Shown piece by piece: positions 26,371 to 33,879 of a stretch of DNA of 64,000 bases. The notes beneath the pieces are model-generated. The model made no database searches and was not told the origin of the DNA. It was given only the letters and a program-made list of their open reading frames with translations. Numbering within the stretch: the first letter of the stretch is position 1; every line of letters starts with the position of its first letter. Made by a program: the position numbers and the translations under genes. Origin of the DNA: Rhodoferax sp. (GTDB lineage: Bacteria > Pseudomonadota > Gammaproteobacteria > Burkholderiales > Burkholderiaceae_C); contig NZ_JAUYQD010000025.1 of the NCBI RefSeq assembly GCF_030697375.1, positions 1 to 64,000 on the forward strand. Direction: 5' to 3'.

Positions 26371-26422
26371 AGGCTACAGTCCGCATGGATACTGCGCAAA
26401 CAGCTATAAAAACAATAGCATC
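26371..26422 (+). repeat. Dispersed repeat family A, copy 4 (diverged)
   Basis: Recognisable by GGATACTGCGCAAACAGCTA followed by AAAACAATAGCA, with the first half strongly diverged. It fills the gap between the convergent ACBP and PHA-system genes. Confidence 0.7.
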
Positions 26423-26431
26423 AGTGCAGTT

Positions 26432-26755
26432 TTATTTCTTCTTGGGGCTGGGTTTTTTTGCGGCCTTGGCCACCAGCAAGCCATCCAGATTTTTGACGAT
26501 CTCGGCTTCAATACGGTTTTTGAAAGCGCCCAGCAGAAAACCCAATTTGGCGTCCAGTTCAAAGTGGTCGGCCAGAACTTTCAAAGTGCCGTTCACCCCC
26601 GAGCGGGTGAACGTCACCACATCGGACACGTCGCCTTCTTCATAGGTGCACTCCATGTCAAACTCTTCCTCCACCTGCTCGGCCCATTTGAACGCGACCT
26701 TGCGCGCGGCCAGCAGTCCCAGGGCATGCTCGCGCCGTATGTGAAGATTTGCCAC
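26432..26755 (-). CDS. Polyhydroxyalkanoic acid system family protein
   Basis: A 107-residue protein matching the small 'polyhydroxyalkanoic acid system' family (PHA granule region). It has the EHALGLLAARKVAFKWAEQV opening, DVVTFTRSGVNGTLKVLADH in the middle (quoted as two parts: DVVTFTRSG and VNGTLKVLADH), and a Lys-rich end. The family is found near PHA genes and may act at granule assembly, but no biochemical role is established. Start choice: AAGGAG lies 7 bases before the GTG at 26755, which fits better than the TTG one codon upstream. The start is only about 20 bp from the divergent DUF1840 gene. Confidence 0.85.
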   Translation of the reverse strand: MANLHIRREHALGLLAARKVAFKWAEQVEEEFDMECTYEEGDVSDVVTFTRSGVNGTLKVLADHFELDAKLGFLLGAFKNRIEAEIVKNLDGLLVAKAAKKPSPKKK

Positions 26756-26776
26756 CAACGATCTCCTTTTGTCTCA

Positions 26777-27103
26777 ATGTATAAATTTAAATCCAAGGTC
26801 ACCGGCGACCTCATCATGCTAGAACCCAATGGTCGGCAAATACTGCGCATCATTGGCAAAGACGAATCCGCAGTGACCCAAGGCATTTTATTGCCCGAAC
26901 ACATGCAGGCCGCTATTGTGGCGCTGGAAACCGCAATCGCAGAAGATGAAGCAGCACAACAGGCACGTGCCAAGCAGGCCCAGGAGCAAGGGGAGGCGCC
27001 GCAGCGCCCCGAAGGGATCTCCTTGCGCCTGCGTGCAACCCCCTTCATCGCCATGCTCAAACGCTGCCAGCAAGCGGGCAAGGAAATCGTTTGGGGGGTG
27101 TAG
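26777..27103 (+). CDS. DUF1840 family protein
   Basis: A 108-residue protein with the DUF1840 opening MYKFKSKVTGDLIMLEPNG and the closing ATPFIAMLKRCQQAGKEIVWGV (given as ATPFIAMLKRCQQAG and EIVWGV). The central ALETAIAEDEAAQQARAKQA is a charged helix. The function of the family is unknown; it is common in beta-proteobacteria. The frame is open upstream, but that is the antisense of the PHA-system gene, so I start at the ATG at 26777. No Shine-Dalgarno is seen because the spacer is shared with the divergent gene's ribosome-binding site, so it may be translated from a very short leader. Confidence 0.85.
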   Translation: MYKFKSKVTGDLIMLEPNGRQILRIIGKDESAVTQGILLPEHMQAAIVALETAIAEDEAAQQARAKQAQEQGEAPQRPEGISLRLRATPFIAMLKRCQQAGKEIVWGV

Positions 27104-27129
27104 GCCGCGCCGCGGCGGCACGGCCAAGC

Positions 27130-28407
27130 CTATTTGTAGCTGCGCGCGTCTTCGATGACCTTGCCATCGTTGGGCAAAGTGCCCGGCAACAGCACCTCGA
27201 CATGGCCGCGCAACTTGGTGACATCGCGAATGGCCTCCCCAATTTTGGCGACCAAGGAGTCTGGCCCACTGCAGGCGGTTTCCACCTGCAAGGTCATGAC
27301 ATCATTGGCCATCTCACCGCTAACCACCAGGCGTGCCCGCGCCACCTCGGGGAAGCGTTTGACGATGTCATCCACCTGTTTGGGGTGCACAAACATGCCA
27401 CGAATCTTCGTCGTCTGGTCGGCCCGCCCCATCCAGCCTTTGATGCGGACATTGGTGCGCCCCGTGGGGCAAGGCCCCGGTAGCACAGCCGATAGATCAC
27501 CGGTCCCAAAACGGACCAAGGGGTAAGCCGGGTTGAGCGTGGTCACCACCACCTCCCCGACTTCGCCCGGTGCCACCGGGTCGCCGGTGCCGGGACGCAC
27601 GATTTCCACAATGACGCTCTCGTCCAGCACCAAACCTTCGCGCGCCACGGTCTCATAGGCAATCAGCCCCAGGTCCGCCGTGGCATAACACTGGTAGCCC
27701 GCAATGCCGCGCTCCATAAACCAGTCGCGCAGGCTCGGGGGATAGGCCTCACCGCCAAACATGGCCTTCTTGACGCTGTGCAGCGTCACCCCCATGTCCG
27801 CGGCTTTTTCCACAATGATTTTCAAAAAGCTGGGCGTGCCGATGTACCCGGCAGGCTGCAACTCGCGCATGGCTTGCACCTGTTGCTCGGTCTGTCCGGT
27901 GCCACCGGGAAACACGGTGCAACCCATGGCATGGGCGCCTGTTTCCATCATCGAGCCGGCCGGCACAAAGTGGTAGCTGAAACTGTTGTGGATCAGCTCC
28001 CCCGGGCGAAAACCTGCGGCATGCATGGACCGCGCCATGCGCCAGTAGTCCCGCGCAGTGCCCTCGGGTTCGTAGATCGGGCCCGGACTGGCGAACACAC
28101 GGGGCATGGCCGCGCCAAAACCCAGGGTGCTGAAGCCGCCAAACACATCGCCACTGGCCACTGCGCCAGGCTGCTGGGCGCGGGCTGCCTGCTGCAGCGC
28201 TTGCAACTCGTGCTTGCGAACCACCGGCAGCCGGGCCAGCGCAGCACGGTCCACCACCACCAAGGGATCGACATGCGCCAGCAAGGCGGCAAAAGCCGCT
28301 GAAGACTTTTGGGCGTGCCCGATTTGCGCAGGCAGCGCCGCCATCAAAGCCGCTTCACGCAGCGCCGGGTCGCGCGCTTCCAGCGCGTCAAAATGAGAAT
28401 TCTCCAT
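27130..28407 (-). CDS. Phenylacetate-CoA ligase-like AMP-forming enzyme
   Basis: A 425-residue adenylate-forming enzyme of the PaaK type, shorter than fatty-acid ligases. It shows GYIGTPSFLKIIVEKA, the KKAMFGGEAYP segment, CYATADLGLIAYE, VRFGTGDLSAVLPG, and the C-terminal hinge GMFVHPKQVDDIVKRFPEVA (given as GMFVHPKQVDD). It probably activates an aromatic or other small carboxylic acid to its CoA thioester. It is the last gene of the ABC-transporter unit, 15 bp after livF, which points to activation of the imported compound. The classic P-loop-like YTSG motif is not clear, as is common in this family. Confidence 0.85.
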   Translation of the reverse strand: MENSHFDALEARDPALREAALMAALPAQIGHAQKSSAAFAALLAHVDPLVVVDRAALARLPVVRKHELQALQQAARAQQPGAVASGDVFGGFSTLGFGAAMPRVFASPGPIYEPEGTARDYWRMARSMHAAGFRPGELIHNSFSYHFVPAGSMMETGAHAMGCTVFPGGTGQTEQQVQAMRELQPAGYIGTPSFLKIIVEKAADMGVTLHSVKKAMFGGEAYPPSLRDWFMERGIAGYQCYATADLGLIAYETVAREGLVLDESVIVEIVRPGTGDPVAPGEVGEVVVTTLNPAYPLVRFGTGDLSAVLPGPCPTGRTNVRIKGWMGRADQTTKIRGMFVHPKQVDDIVKRFPEVARARLVVSGEMANDVMTLQVETACSGPDSLVAKIGEAIRDVTKLRGHVEVLLPGTLPNDGKVIEDARSYK

Positions 28408-28422
28408 GGAACCAAGCCTCCT

Positions 28423-29235
28423 CTAAGCCAACCACCGTTTGCGACGCTTGTAGCTCTTCACATCCTTGAAACTCTTGCGTTCGCCCCCGCCCATGCCCAG
28501 GTAGAACTCCTTCACGTCTTCATTGGTGCGCAAATCCTGGGCCGCGCCGTCCATCACCACGCGGCCGGACTCCATGATGTAGCCATAGTCGGCGTACTTT
28601 AGGGCCATATTGGTGTTCTGCTCGGCCAGCAAAAAGGTGACCTTTTCTTTGGCATTGAGGTCCTTCACAATTTCAAAGACCTCTTCCACAATTTGCGGCG
28701 CCAGGCCCATGGACGGTTCGTCCAGCAACACCATGCTGGGGTTGGCCATGAGGGCGCGGCCAATGGCACACATCTGCTGCTCGCCCCCCGAGGTGTAGGC
28801 GGCCTGGCTGGTGCGGCGCGTTTTCAGGCGGGGAAAGTAGTTGTACACCTTCTCCAGGTTCGCAGCCACTTCGGCACTGCTTTTGCGGGTGTAGCCGCCG
28901 GTCATCAGGTTCTCTTCAATCGTCAGGTGGGCAAAACAATGCCGCCCTTCCATGACCTGCACCACGCCCCGGCGCACCAGATCGGCCGGAGACAGATTTT
29001 CGATGCGCTCGCCACGCAGCTCGATGGACCCCTTAGTCACCGCGCCGCGCTCCCCGGCAAGCAGGTTGGAGATGGCCCGCAAGGTGGTGGTTTTACCCGC
29101 CCCGTTGCCCCCCAGAATGGCCACAATCCCGCCTTCCGGCACTTGCAGGGACACGCCCTTGAGCACCAGAATCACGTGGTTGTAAATGACCTCAATGCCG
29201 TTGACGTTAAGAACGATTTTTTTCGTATCACTCAT
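28423..29235 (-). CDS. livF: ABC transporter ATP-binding protein, LivF-like
   Basis: A 270-residue ATPase of the branched-chain-amino-acid-type importer class. It has Walker A GGNGAGKTT, the signature-like SGGEQQM, Walker B MVLLDEPSMGLAP, and the H-loop replaced as usual for LivF by EQN (LLAEQNTNMAL). The start at 29235 is preceded by GGAAC at 8 bases; a TTG at 29253 is a weaker option. A Lys/Arg-rich tail of about 20 residues follows the core. Between it and the binding-protein gene lies a 200 bp block of hairpins that probably lowers its expression relative to the binding protein. Confidence 0.92.
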   Translation of the reverse strand: MSDTKKIVLNVNGIEVIYNHVILVLKGVSLQVPEGGIVAILGGNGAGKTTTLRAISNLLAGERGAVTKGSIELRGERIENLSPADLVRRGVVQVMEGRHCFAHLTIEENLMTGGYTRKSSAEVAANLEKVYNYFPRLKTRRTSQAAYTSGGEQQMCAIGRALMANPSMVLLDEPSMGLAPQIVEEVFEIVKDLNAKEKVTFLLAEQNTNMALKYADYGYIMESGRVVMDGAAQDLRTNEDVKEFYLGMGGGERKSFKDVKSYKRRKRWLA

Positions 29236-29254
29236 AGTGGTAGTTCCATTCAAA

Positions 29255-29457
29255 CCAAATGAAAGGCCCGCACAACGACCCTTTCATTTGGCGGCTCCCA
29301 AGAGCCGCCAGCTCACCTGCGGACCTCTGGAATGGTGGCAATGCGAAGCAAGCCACCCCTTCCAGAAACACCGCGGAGCCGGCTTCGCCGGGCCGCTGGT
29401 GTTGCCCCCTTGAGGGGGGAGGCCCGCTACACGCAGTGAGCGGGCAACGGGGGTGCT
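29255..29457. repeat. Hairpin-rich intergenic block between livK- and livF-like genes
   Basis: At least five consecutive inverted repeats: 29255-29266/29280-29291 (CCAAATGAAAGG, perfect, 12 bp), 29290-29297/29302-29309 (GGCGGCTC, perfect), 29326-29339/29352-29366 (long, one bulge), a GC-rich hairpin around 29373-29397, CCCCCTTGAGGGGG at 29405-29416, and GCCCGCT/AGCGGGC at 29422-29428/29439-29445. There is no gene here. Such a block resembles REP/BIME clusters and would stabilise the upstream binding-protein mRNA or attenuate livF. Confidence 0.8.
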
Positions 29458-29458
29458 A

Positions 29459-30775
29459 TCAAGACTGGCAGTCCGCAGGGGTGCGGGGGGTCAGCTTCTT
29501 GTCGGCCGCGTACTTGGCTGCGGTGGTCTTGACCAGGGGCTTGAGAATTTGCTCATCGGCCTGCAGCCAGTCAGAGGAGAACTCCCATTTCTTGCCATCC
29601 CAGGTGTGCACACGTGCCCAGTTGGAACCCATGTGGTCGGCGCACGAGGTGCTGATCGGGCGCATCACGCCCGCAAAGCCCAGGGCATCCAGTTTTTTCT
29701 GGTCCAGCGCCAGGTTTTCATAACCCCAGCGTGCCTGCTCGCCACTGACCCACTTGCCTTTGCCAAAACGCTCCTGCGCACGGCGCACGCCCTCCACCGA
29801 CAGCATGGCGCTCATAGCACCGCGCATGTACAGCACTTGGCCCACTTCTTCCTTGGGACCGGTGCCCTGGCCTTTGCCATGAACCTTTTCCAGGATTTCT
29901 TTCACCACGGCGGATTGCGGCTCGGCACCGTGCTGCATGGTGACGGCGTTGTAGCCTTTGGCGCCTTCACCCACGTCCTTCACATCGGGCTCAGCGCCCG
30001 ACCACCACACGCCATACATCTTTTCACGGGGATAACCGGTGGCTTGCGCTTCCTTGAGCGCGGTAGAGTTCATCACACCCCAGCCCCACAGCAGCACATA
30101 GTCTGGCTTGGCCTGGCGCACTTGCAACCAGGTGGCTTTTTGGTCCACGCCAGGGGCAGTCACCGGCAGCAATTGCAGGTTGAAACCGTGCATGGCAGCA
30201 CGCTCCTGCAACAAAGGGATCGGTTCTTTACCGTACGGAGAGTCGTGGTACACCAAGGTGACTTTTTTGCCCTTGAGTTTGTCCATTCCGCCTTCTTTTT
30301 TACCGATGGTCTGGACCAGGGCGTCAGCTGCCAACCAGTACGTTCCGGCCAAAGGGAAGTTCCATTTGAAAACCGTTCCGTCCTGGCTCTCGCTGCGACC
30401 ATACCCTGCAGTGATCAAGGGGATCTTGTCGCCTGGGGCTTTTTCGGTCAGCGCAAAAGTGATGCCGGTGGACAAAGGCTGGAACACCGTGGCCCCGCCA
30501 TTCTTGCCCTTGAGACGTTCGTAGCACTCCACGCCACGCGCGGTGTCGTAGCCGGTTTCGCACTCTTCATAAATGATCTTCACGCCATTGATACCACCGC
30601 GCGCATTGGTGAGCTTGAGGTAATCGGAGTAGCCGTTGGCCCATGGCACCCCATTGGGGGCGTAGGGACCGGTGCGGTAAGGCAGACCCGGGAAGAATTG
30701 CTCCTTGGCCTGGGCAAACGCGCCAGCGCCGGCGGCGGCCAGCACACTGGCCACAACGATGTTGCGAAGTTTCAT
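29459..30775 (-). CDS. livK: ABC transporter substrate-binding protein, LivK-like
   Basis: A 438-residue periplasmic binding protein with a clear signal peptide (residues 1-22, cleavage after AFA). The mature chain has the two-lobe pattern of the branched-chain-amino-acid/amide/aromatic-acid group, for example YRTGPYAPNG, KIIYEECETGYD, GYGRSESQDG and VTLVYHDSPYGKEP. It lacks features that would fix the ligand. With two CoA ligases in the same cluster, an organic or aromatic acid is more likely than leucine. It is followed by the hairpin block and livF. Confidence 0.9.
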   Translation of the reverse strand: MKLRNIVVASVLAAAGAGAFAQAKEQFFPGLPYRTGPYAPNGVPWANGYSDYLKLTNARGGINGVKIIYEECETGYDTARGVECYERLKGKNGGATVFQPLSTGITFALTEKAPGDKIPLITAGYGRSESQDGTVFKWNFPLAGTYWLAADALVQTIGKKEGGMDKLKGKKVTLVYHDSPYGKEPIPLLQERAAMHGFNLQLLPVTAPGVDQKATWLQVRQAKPDYVLLWGWGVMNSTALKEAQATGYPREKMYGVWWSGAEPDVKDVGEGAKGYNAVTMQHGAEPQSAVVKEILEKVHGKGQGTGPKEEVGQVLYMRGAMSAMLSVEGVRRAQERFGKGKWVSGEQARWGYENLALDQKKLDALGFAGVMRPISTSCADHMGSNWARVHTWDGKKWEFSSDWLQADEQILKPLVKTTAAKYAADKKLTPRTPADCQS

Positions 30776-30845
30776 GGAAGTCTCCTAAAGTTCGGCATTG
30801 GTATGCCTGTGGTTAATGAACGAACAACGCGGTAAAAAATCAAAC

Positions 30846-31922
30846 TCAGTGCGGGAAGGGCCACAAGCGCAGCTTCTGTTTGGACAGGGCCCACAACTTG
30901 GCCAAACCATGCGGCTCCACGATCAGGAACCACACGATCAGGGCACCAAAAATAATCAGCTCGGCATGGGAAATACCGGCCGTGGAAATTTCCACCCCCA
31001 CCGCGCTGCCCAGCAAAGGCAGAAACTGGTTCAGGAAAATCGGCAGCACCACAATGAAGCCGGCGCCAAAGAAGCTGCCCATGATGGAGCCCATGCCGCC
31101 AATAATCACCATGAACAGCATCTTGAAGGACAGGTCCACCGAGAAGGCGGCGGGCTCCCACGCCCCCAGGTAGACAAAGCCCCACAGCGCGCCGGCAATG
31201 CCCACAATGAACGAGCTGACCGCAAACGCGCTGAGCTTGGCGTACATGGGGCGAATACCGATCACCGCAGCGGCCACGTCCATGTCGCGAATGGCCATCC
31301 ATTCCCGGCCCACCGCACCACGCACCAGGTTTTTCGCCACCAGGGCCAGCACCACCAGAATGGACAGGCACAAGAGGTATTTGGAGATCGGGCTCTCAAT
31401 GGGCATGCCAAACACCTGCAGGCCCGATACCGAGACCGATCCCGAGGGCGCGTCATTGGTAAACCACTTGATACGCAAGAACATCCAGTCGCTGAAAAAC
31501 TGCGCAGCCAGGGTGGCCACCGCCAGATACAGCCCCTTGACCCGCAGGCTGGGCAGTCCGAACAGGATGCCGAAGGCGCTGGAACACAAGCCGCCCAAGA
31601 CCAAGGCCAGCAGCAAAGGCATGCCCGGAATGCGCACAAAGAAATTAAACGCCGCGTAGGCACCCACCGCCATGAAGGCCCCCGAGCCCAGGGAAATTTG
31701 CCCGCAGTAACCCACCAGAATATTCACCCCCAGCGCCGCCAGGGACATGATCAGAAACGGAATAAAAATGGCGCGGAACATGTAGTCGCTGCCCACCAGG
31801 GGCACCACCGTAAACGCCGCAGCGATCAACAGCAGGATGGCCCAGCGGTCTTGCGCAATGGGGAATATCTGCTGGTCTGCGCGGTAGCTGGTCTTGTACT
31901 GGCCGTTTTCTCTGTAGAACAT
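30846..31922 (-). CDS. livM: ABC transporter permease, LivM-like
   Basis: A 358-residue membrane protein with about ten hydrophobic segments and the LivM family blocks LGVNILVGYCGQISLGSGAF and AALWGFVYLGAWEP. It forms the permease pair with the LivH-like protein. I take the ATG at 31922, preceded by GAGAG, and discard the 13-residue extension. It lies 70 bp upstream of the binding-protein gene and 79 bp after livH, a gap that includes a short dispersed repeat. Confidence 0.93.
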   Translation of the reverse strand: MFYRENGQYKTSYRADQQIFPIAQDRWAILLLIAAAFTVVPLVGSDYMFRAIFIPFLIMSLAALGVNILVGYCGQISLGSGAFMAVGAYAAFNFFVRIPGMPLLLALVLGGLCSSAFGILFGLPSLRVKGLYLAVATLAAQFFSDWMFLRIKWFTNDAPSGSVSVSGLQVFGMPIESPISKYLLCLSILVVLALVAKNLVRGAVGREWMAIRDMDVAAAVIGIRPMYAKLSAFAVSSFIVGIAGALWGFVYLGAWEPAAFSVDLSFKMLFMVIIGGMGSIMGSFFGAGFIVVLPIFLNQFLPLLGSAVGVEISTAGISHAELIIFGALIVWFLIVEPHGLAKLWALSKQKLRLWPFPH

Positions 31923-31940
31923 AGGGTTTCTCTCAATCAG

Positions 31941-31989
31941 TTGAGGACAGCGCTGGCCCACCGGAGGTGGCTACGGTCTGTCCCACAAA
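31941..31989 (+). repeat. Short dispersed repeat family C, copy 2
   Basis: TTGAGGACAGCGCTGGCC followed by GCTACGGTCTGTCCCACAAA, matching the spacer at 10553-10599 in order and spacing. It lies between livH and livM. Confidence 0.7.
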
Positions 31990-32001
31990 ATCTCACAATG
32001 G

Positions 32002-32931
32002 TCAAACGCGGTCAATGATTTTTTCGCCGAACAAGCCCTGTGGCCTGAACAGCAGAAACACCAGGGCCAGCACATAGGCAAACCAGATCTCGATACCACC
32101 GCCCACATAGGGGCCCAGGAACACCTCGGACAACTTCTCACCGACGCCGATGATCAGACCGCCCACAATGGCGCCGGGCACGGAGGTCAAGCCGCCCAAA
32201 ATCACCACAGGCAGTGCACGCAACGCCACAGTGGTCAACGAAAACTGAACGCCCAGTTTGCTGCCCCAAATCATGCCGGCCACCAGGGCCACCACACCCG
32301 CCACGCACCACACAATGACCCAGATGCGGTTCAGGGGAATACCAATACTCTGGGCGGCCTGGTGGTCGTCTGCCACCGCCCGCAGGGCGCGGCCGGTTGC
32401 GGTCTTTTGGAAGAACACGCTGAGCAGTGCCACCAGCACGGCGGCGATGACTGCCGCATACAGGTCTTCCTTGTTGATCAAGACACCGCCTTCAAACATG
32501 CCCTCGAACGCGAAGATGGGTTCCTTGGGCATGCCAATGTCGATCTTGTAGATGTCACTGCCAAAAATGGTCTGCCCGATGCCGTCCAGAAAATAGCTGA
32601 TCCCCAAGGTGGCCATCAGCAAGGTCGTGCCTTCCTGGTTCACCAGATGGCGCAGCACCAGGCGTTCAATCACCCAGGCCACCACAAACATCAAGGCCCC
32701 GGCCCCAACAAACGCCAAGGCATTGGCGGCAATGGGATGGGTGATGCCCGTCACGGCCGGTATCCACTCGGCCAGGCGCGCCATGGACAAGGCGGCAAAC
32801 AACACCATGGCCCCTTGTGCGAAATTGAACACGCCCGAGGCCTTGTAGATCAGTACAAAGCCCAGCGCCACCAGGGAATACAACATGCCGGCCATCAGGC
32901 CGCCCAGCAATGTTTCAAGAAAAAAAGCCAT
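32002..32931 (-). CDS. livH: ABC transporter permease, LivH-like
   Basis: A 309-residue permease with about eight membrane segments. Family blocks include GLMAGMLYSLVALGFVLIYKASGVFNFAQGAM (given as GMLYSLVALGFVLIYKASG and FNFAQGAM), RALRAVADD and GLTSVPGAIVGGLIIG. It forms the channel with LivM. It follows livG on the minus strand, with a repeat-B element in between. Confidence 0.94.
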   Translation of the reverse strand: MAFFLETLLGGLMAGMLYSLVALGFVLIYKASGVFNFAQGAMVLFAALSMARLAEWIPAVTGITHPIAANALAFVGAGALMFVVAWVIERLVLRHLVNQEGTTLLMATLGISYFLDGIGQTIFGSDIYKIDIGMPKEPIFAFEGMFEGGVLINKEDLYAAVIAAVLVALLSVFFQKTATGRALRAVADDHQAAQSIGIPLNRIWVIVWCVAGVVALVAGMIWGSKLGVQFSLTTVALRALPVVILGGLTSVPGAIVGGLIIGVGEKLSEVFLGPYVGGGIEIWFAYVLALVFLLFRPQGLFGEKIIDRV

Positions 32932-32938
32932 AGTGTGG

Positions 32939-33064
32939 GCTACTGCGCAGCCTTCATGCGTTGTTGCGCGGTGCTCACCATCCTCACGTACCCCAAGGTA
33001 CGTTCCGGTGGTTGCGCTCCGTGCGCCTAGCCTGAATGCTGCTCGCTACGCCCCTCCTCTTTCT
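32939..33064 (+). repeat. Dispersed repeat family B, copy 2
   Basis: About 125 bp matching the element at 7985-8113 in inverse orientation. Its core is ACGTACCccaaGGTACGT, and it ends GCTCGCTACGC. It fills the gap between livG and livH inside the operon. Confidence 0.85.
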
Positions 33065-33076
33065 AGTTCGTTGCAG

Positions 33077-33862
33077 TTAATGTGAGGTACCCAAATAGGC
33101 ACTGATCACTTCTTCGTTGTTGCGTACTTCGTCCGGGGTTCCGTCGCCGATCTTCTTGCCGTAGTCCAGCACCACCACGCGGTCCGAGATGTCCATCACC
33201 ACGCCCATGTCGTGCTCGATCAGCACCACGGTGGTGCCAAACTCGTCGTTGACGTCCAGCACAAAGCGGCACATGTCCTGTTTTTCTTCTACATTCATGC
33301 CGGCCATGGGTTCGTCCAGCAGCAGCACCTGCGGCTCCATGGCCAGGGCGCGGCCCAGGTCCACGCGCTTTTGCAGGCCGTAGGGCAACTGGCCCACCGG
33401 GGTTTTGCGGTAGGCCTGGATTTCCAGGAAGTCGATGATGCGTTCCACCGCCTCGCGGTGGTGGAACTCCTCGCGCTGGGCGGGGCCAATGCGCAAGGCC
33501 TGCATCAGCAGATTGCTTTTGATCTTCAGGTTGCGCCCGGACATGATGTTGTCCAGCACACTCATGCCCTTGAACAGCGCCAGGTTCTGGAAGGTGCGGC
33601 CAATGCCCATGACAGCCACCTGGTGGCTGTCCATGTGGCTGAAGGTTTGACCGCGAAAGCTGATGGCCCCTTGCTGGGGGGTGTACACGCCATTGATGCA
33701 GTTGAGCATGGAGCTCTTGCCTGCGCCATTGGGCCCGATGATGGCGCGAATTTCGTGCTCGCGCACATCAAAGGAAATGTCGGTCAGCGCCTTGACGCCG
33801 CCGAAACTCAAAGAGATGTTGTTGACGGCAAGAATGACGTCGCCGATTTTTTTAGTTGCCAT
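33077..33862 (-). CDS. livG: ABC transporter ATP-binding protein, LivG-like
   Basis: A 261-residue ATPase. Walker A is GPNGAGKSS, the Q-loop region is FQNLALFKGMSVLDNIM, the signature-like segment is LPYGLQKRVDLGRAL, Walker B is LLLDEPMAGMN, and the H-loop is IEHDM. It pairs with LivF. The open frame continues upstream within the acyl-CoA ligase gene in another frame, but the true ATG is at 33862, 17 bp after the ligase stop. Confidence 0.94.
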   Translation of the reverse strand: MATKKIGDVILAVNNISLSFGGVKALTDISFDVREHEIRAIIGPNGAGKSSMLNCINGVYTPQQGAISFRGQTFSHMDSHQVAVMGIGRTFQNLALFKGMSVLDNIMSGRNLKIKSNLLMQALRIGPAQREEFHHREAVERIIDFLEIQAYRKTPVGQLPYGLQKRVDLGRALAMEPQVLLLDEPMAGMNVEEKQDMCRFVLDVNDEFGTTVVLIEHDMGVVMDISDRVVVLDYGKKIGDGTPDEVRNNEEVISAYLGTSH

Positions 33863-33879
33863 GGTGCTTCTGTTGAAAT

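Noticed and set aside
20928..27103. A complete PHA biosynthesis operon (phaC-phaA-phaB)
   Set aside because: Only a phasin and the small PHA-system protein are present. No PHA synthase lipase-box protein or acetoacetyl-CoA reductase was found here.
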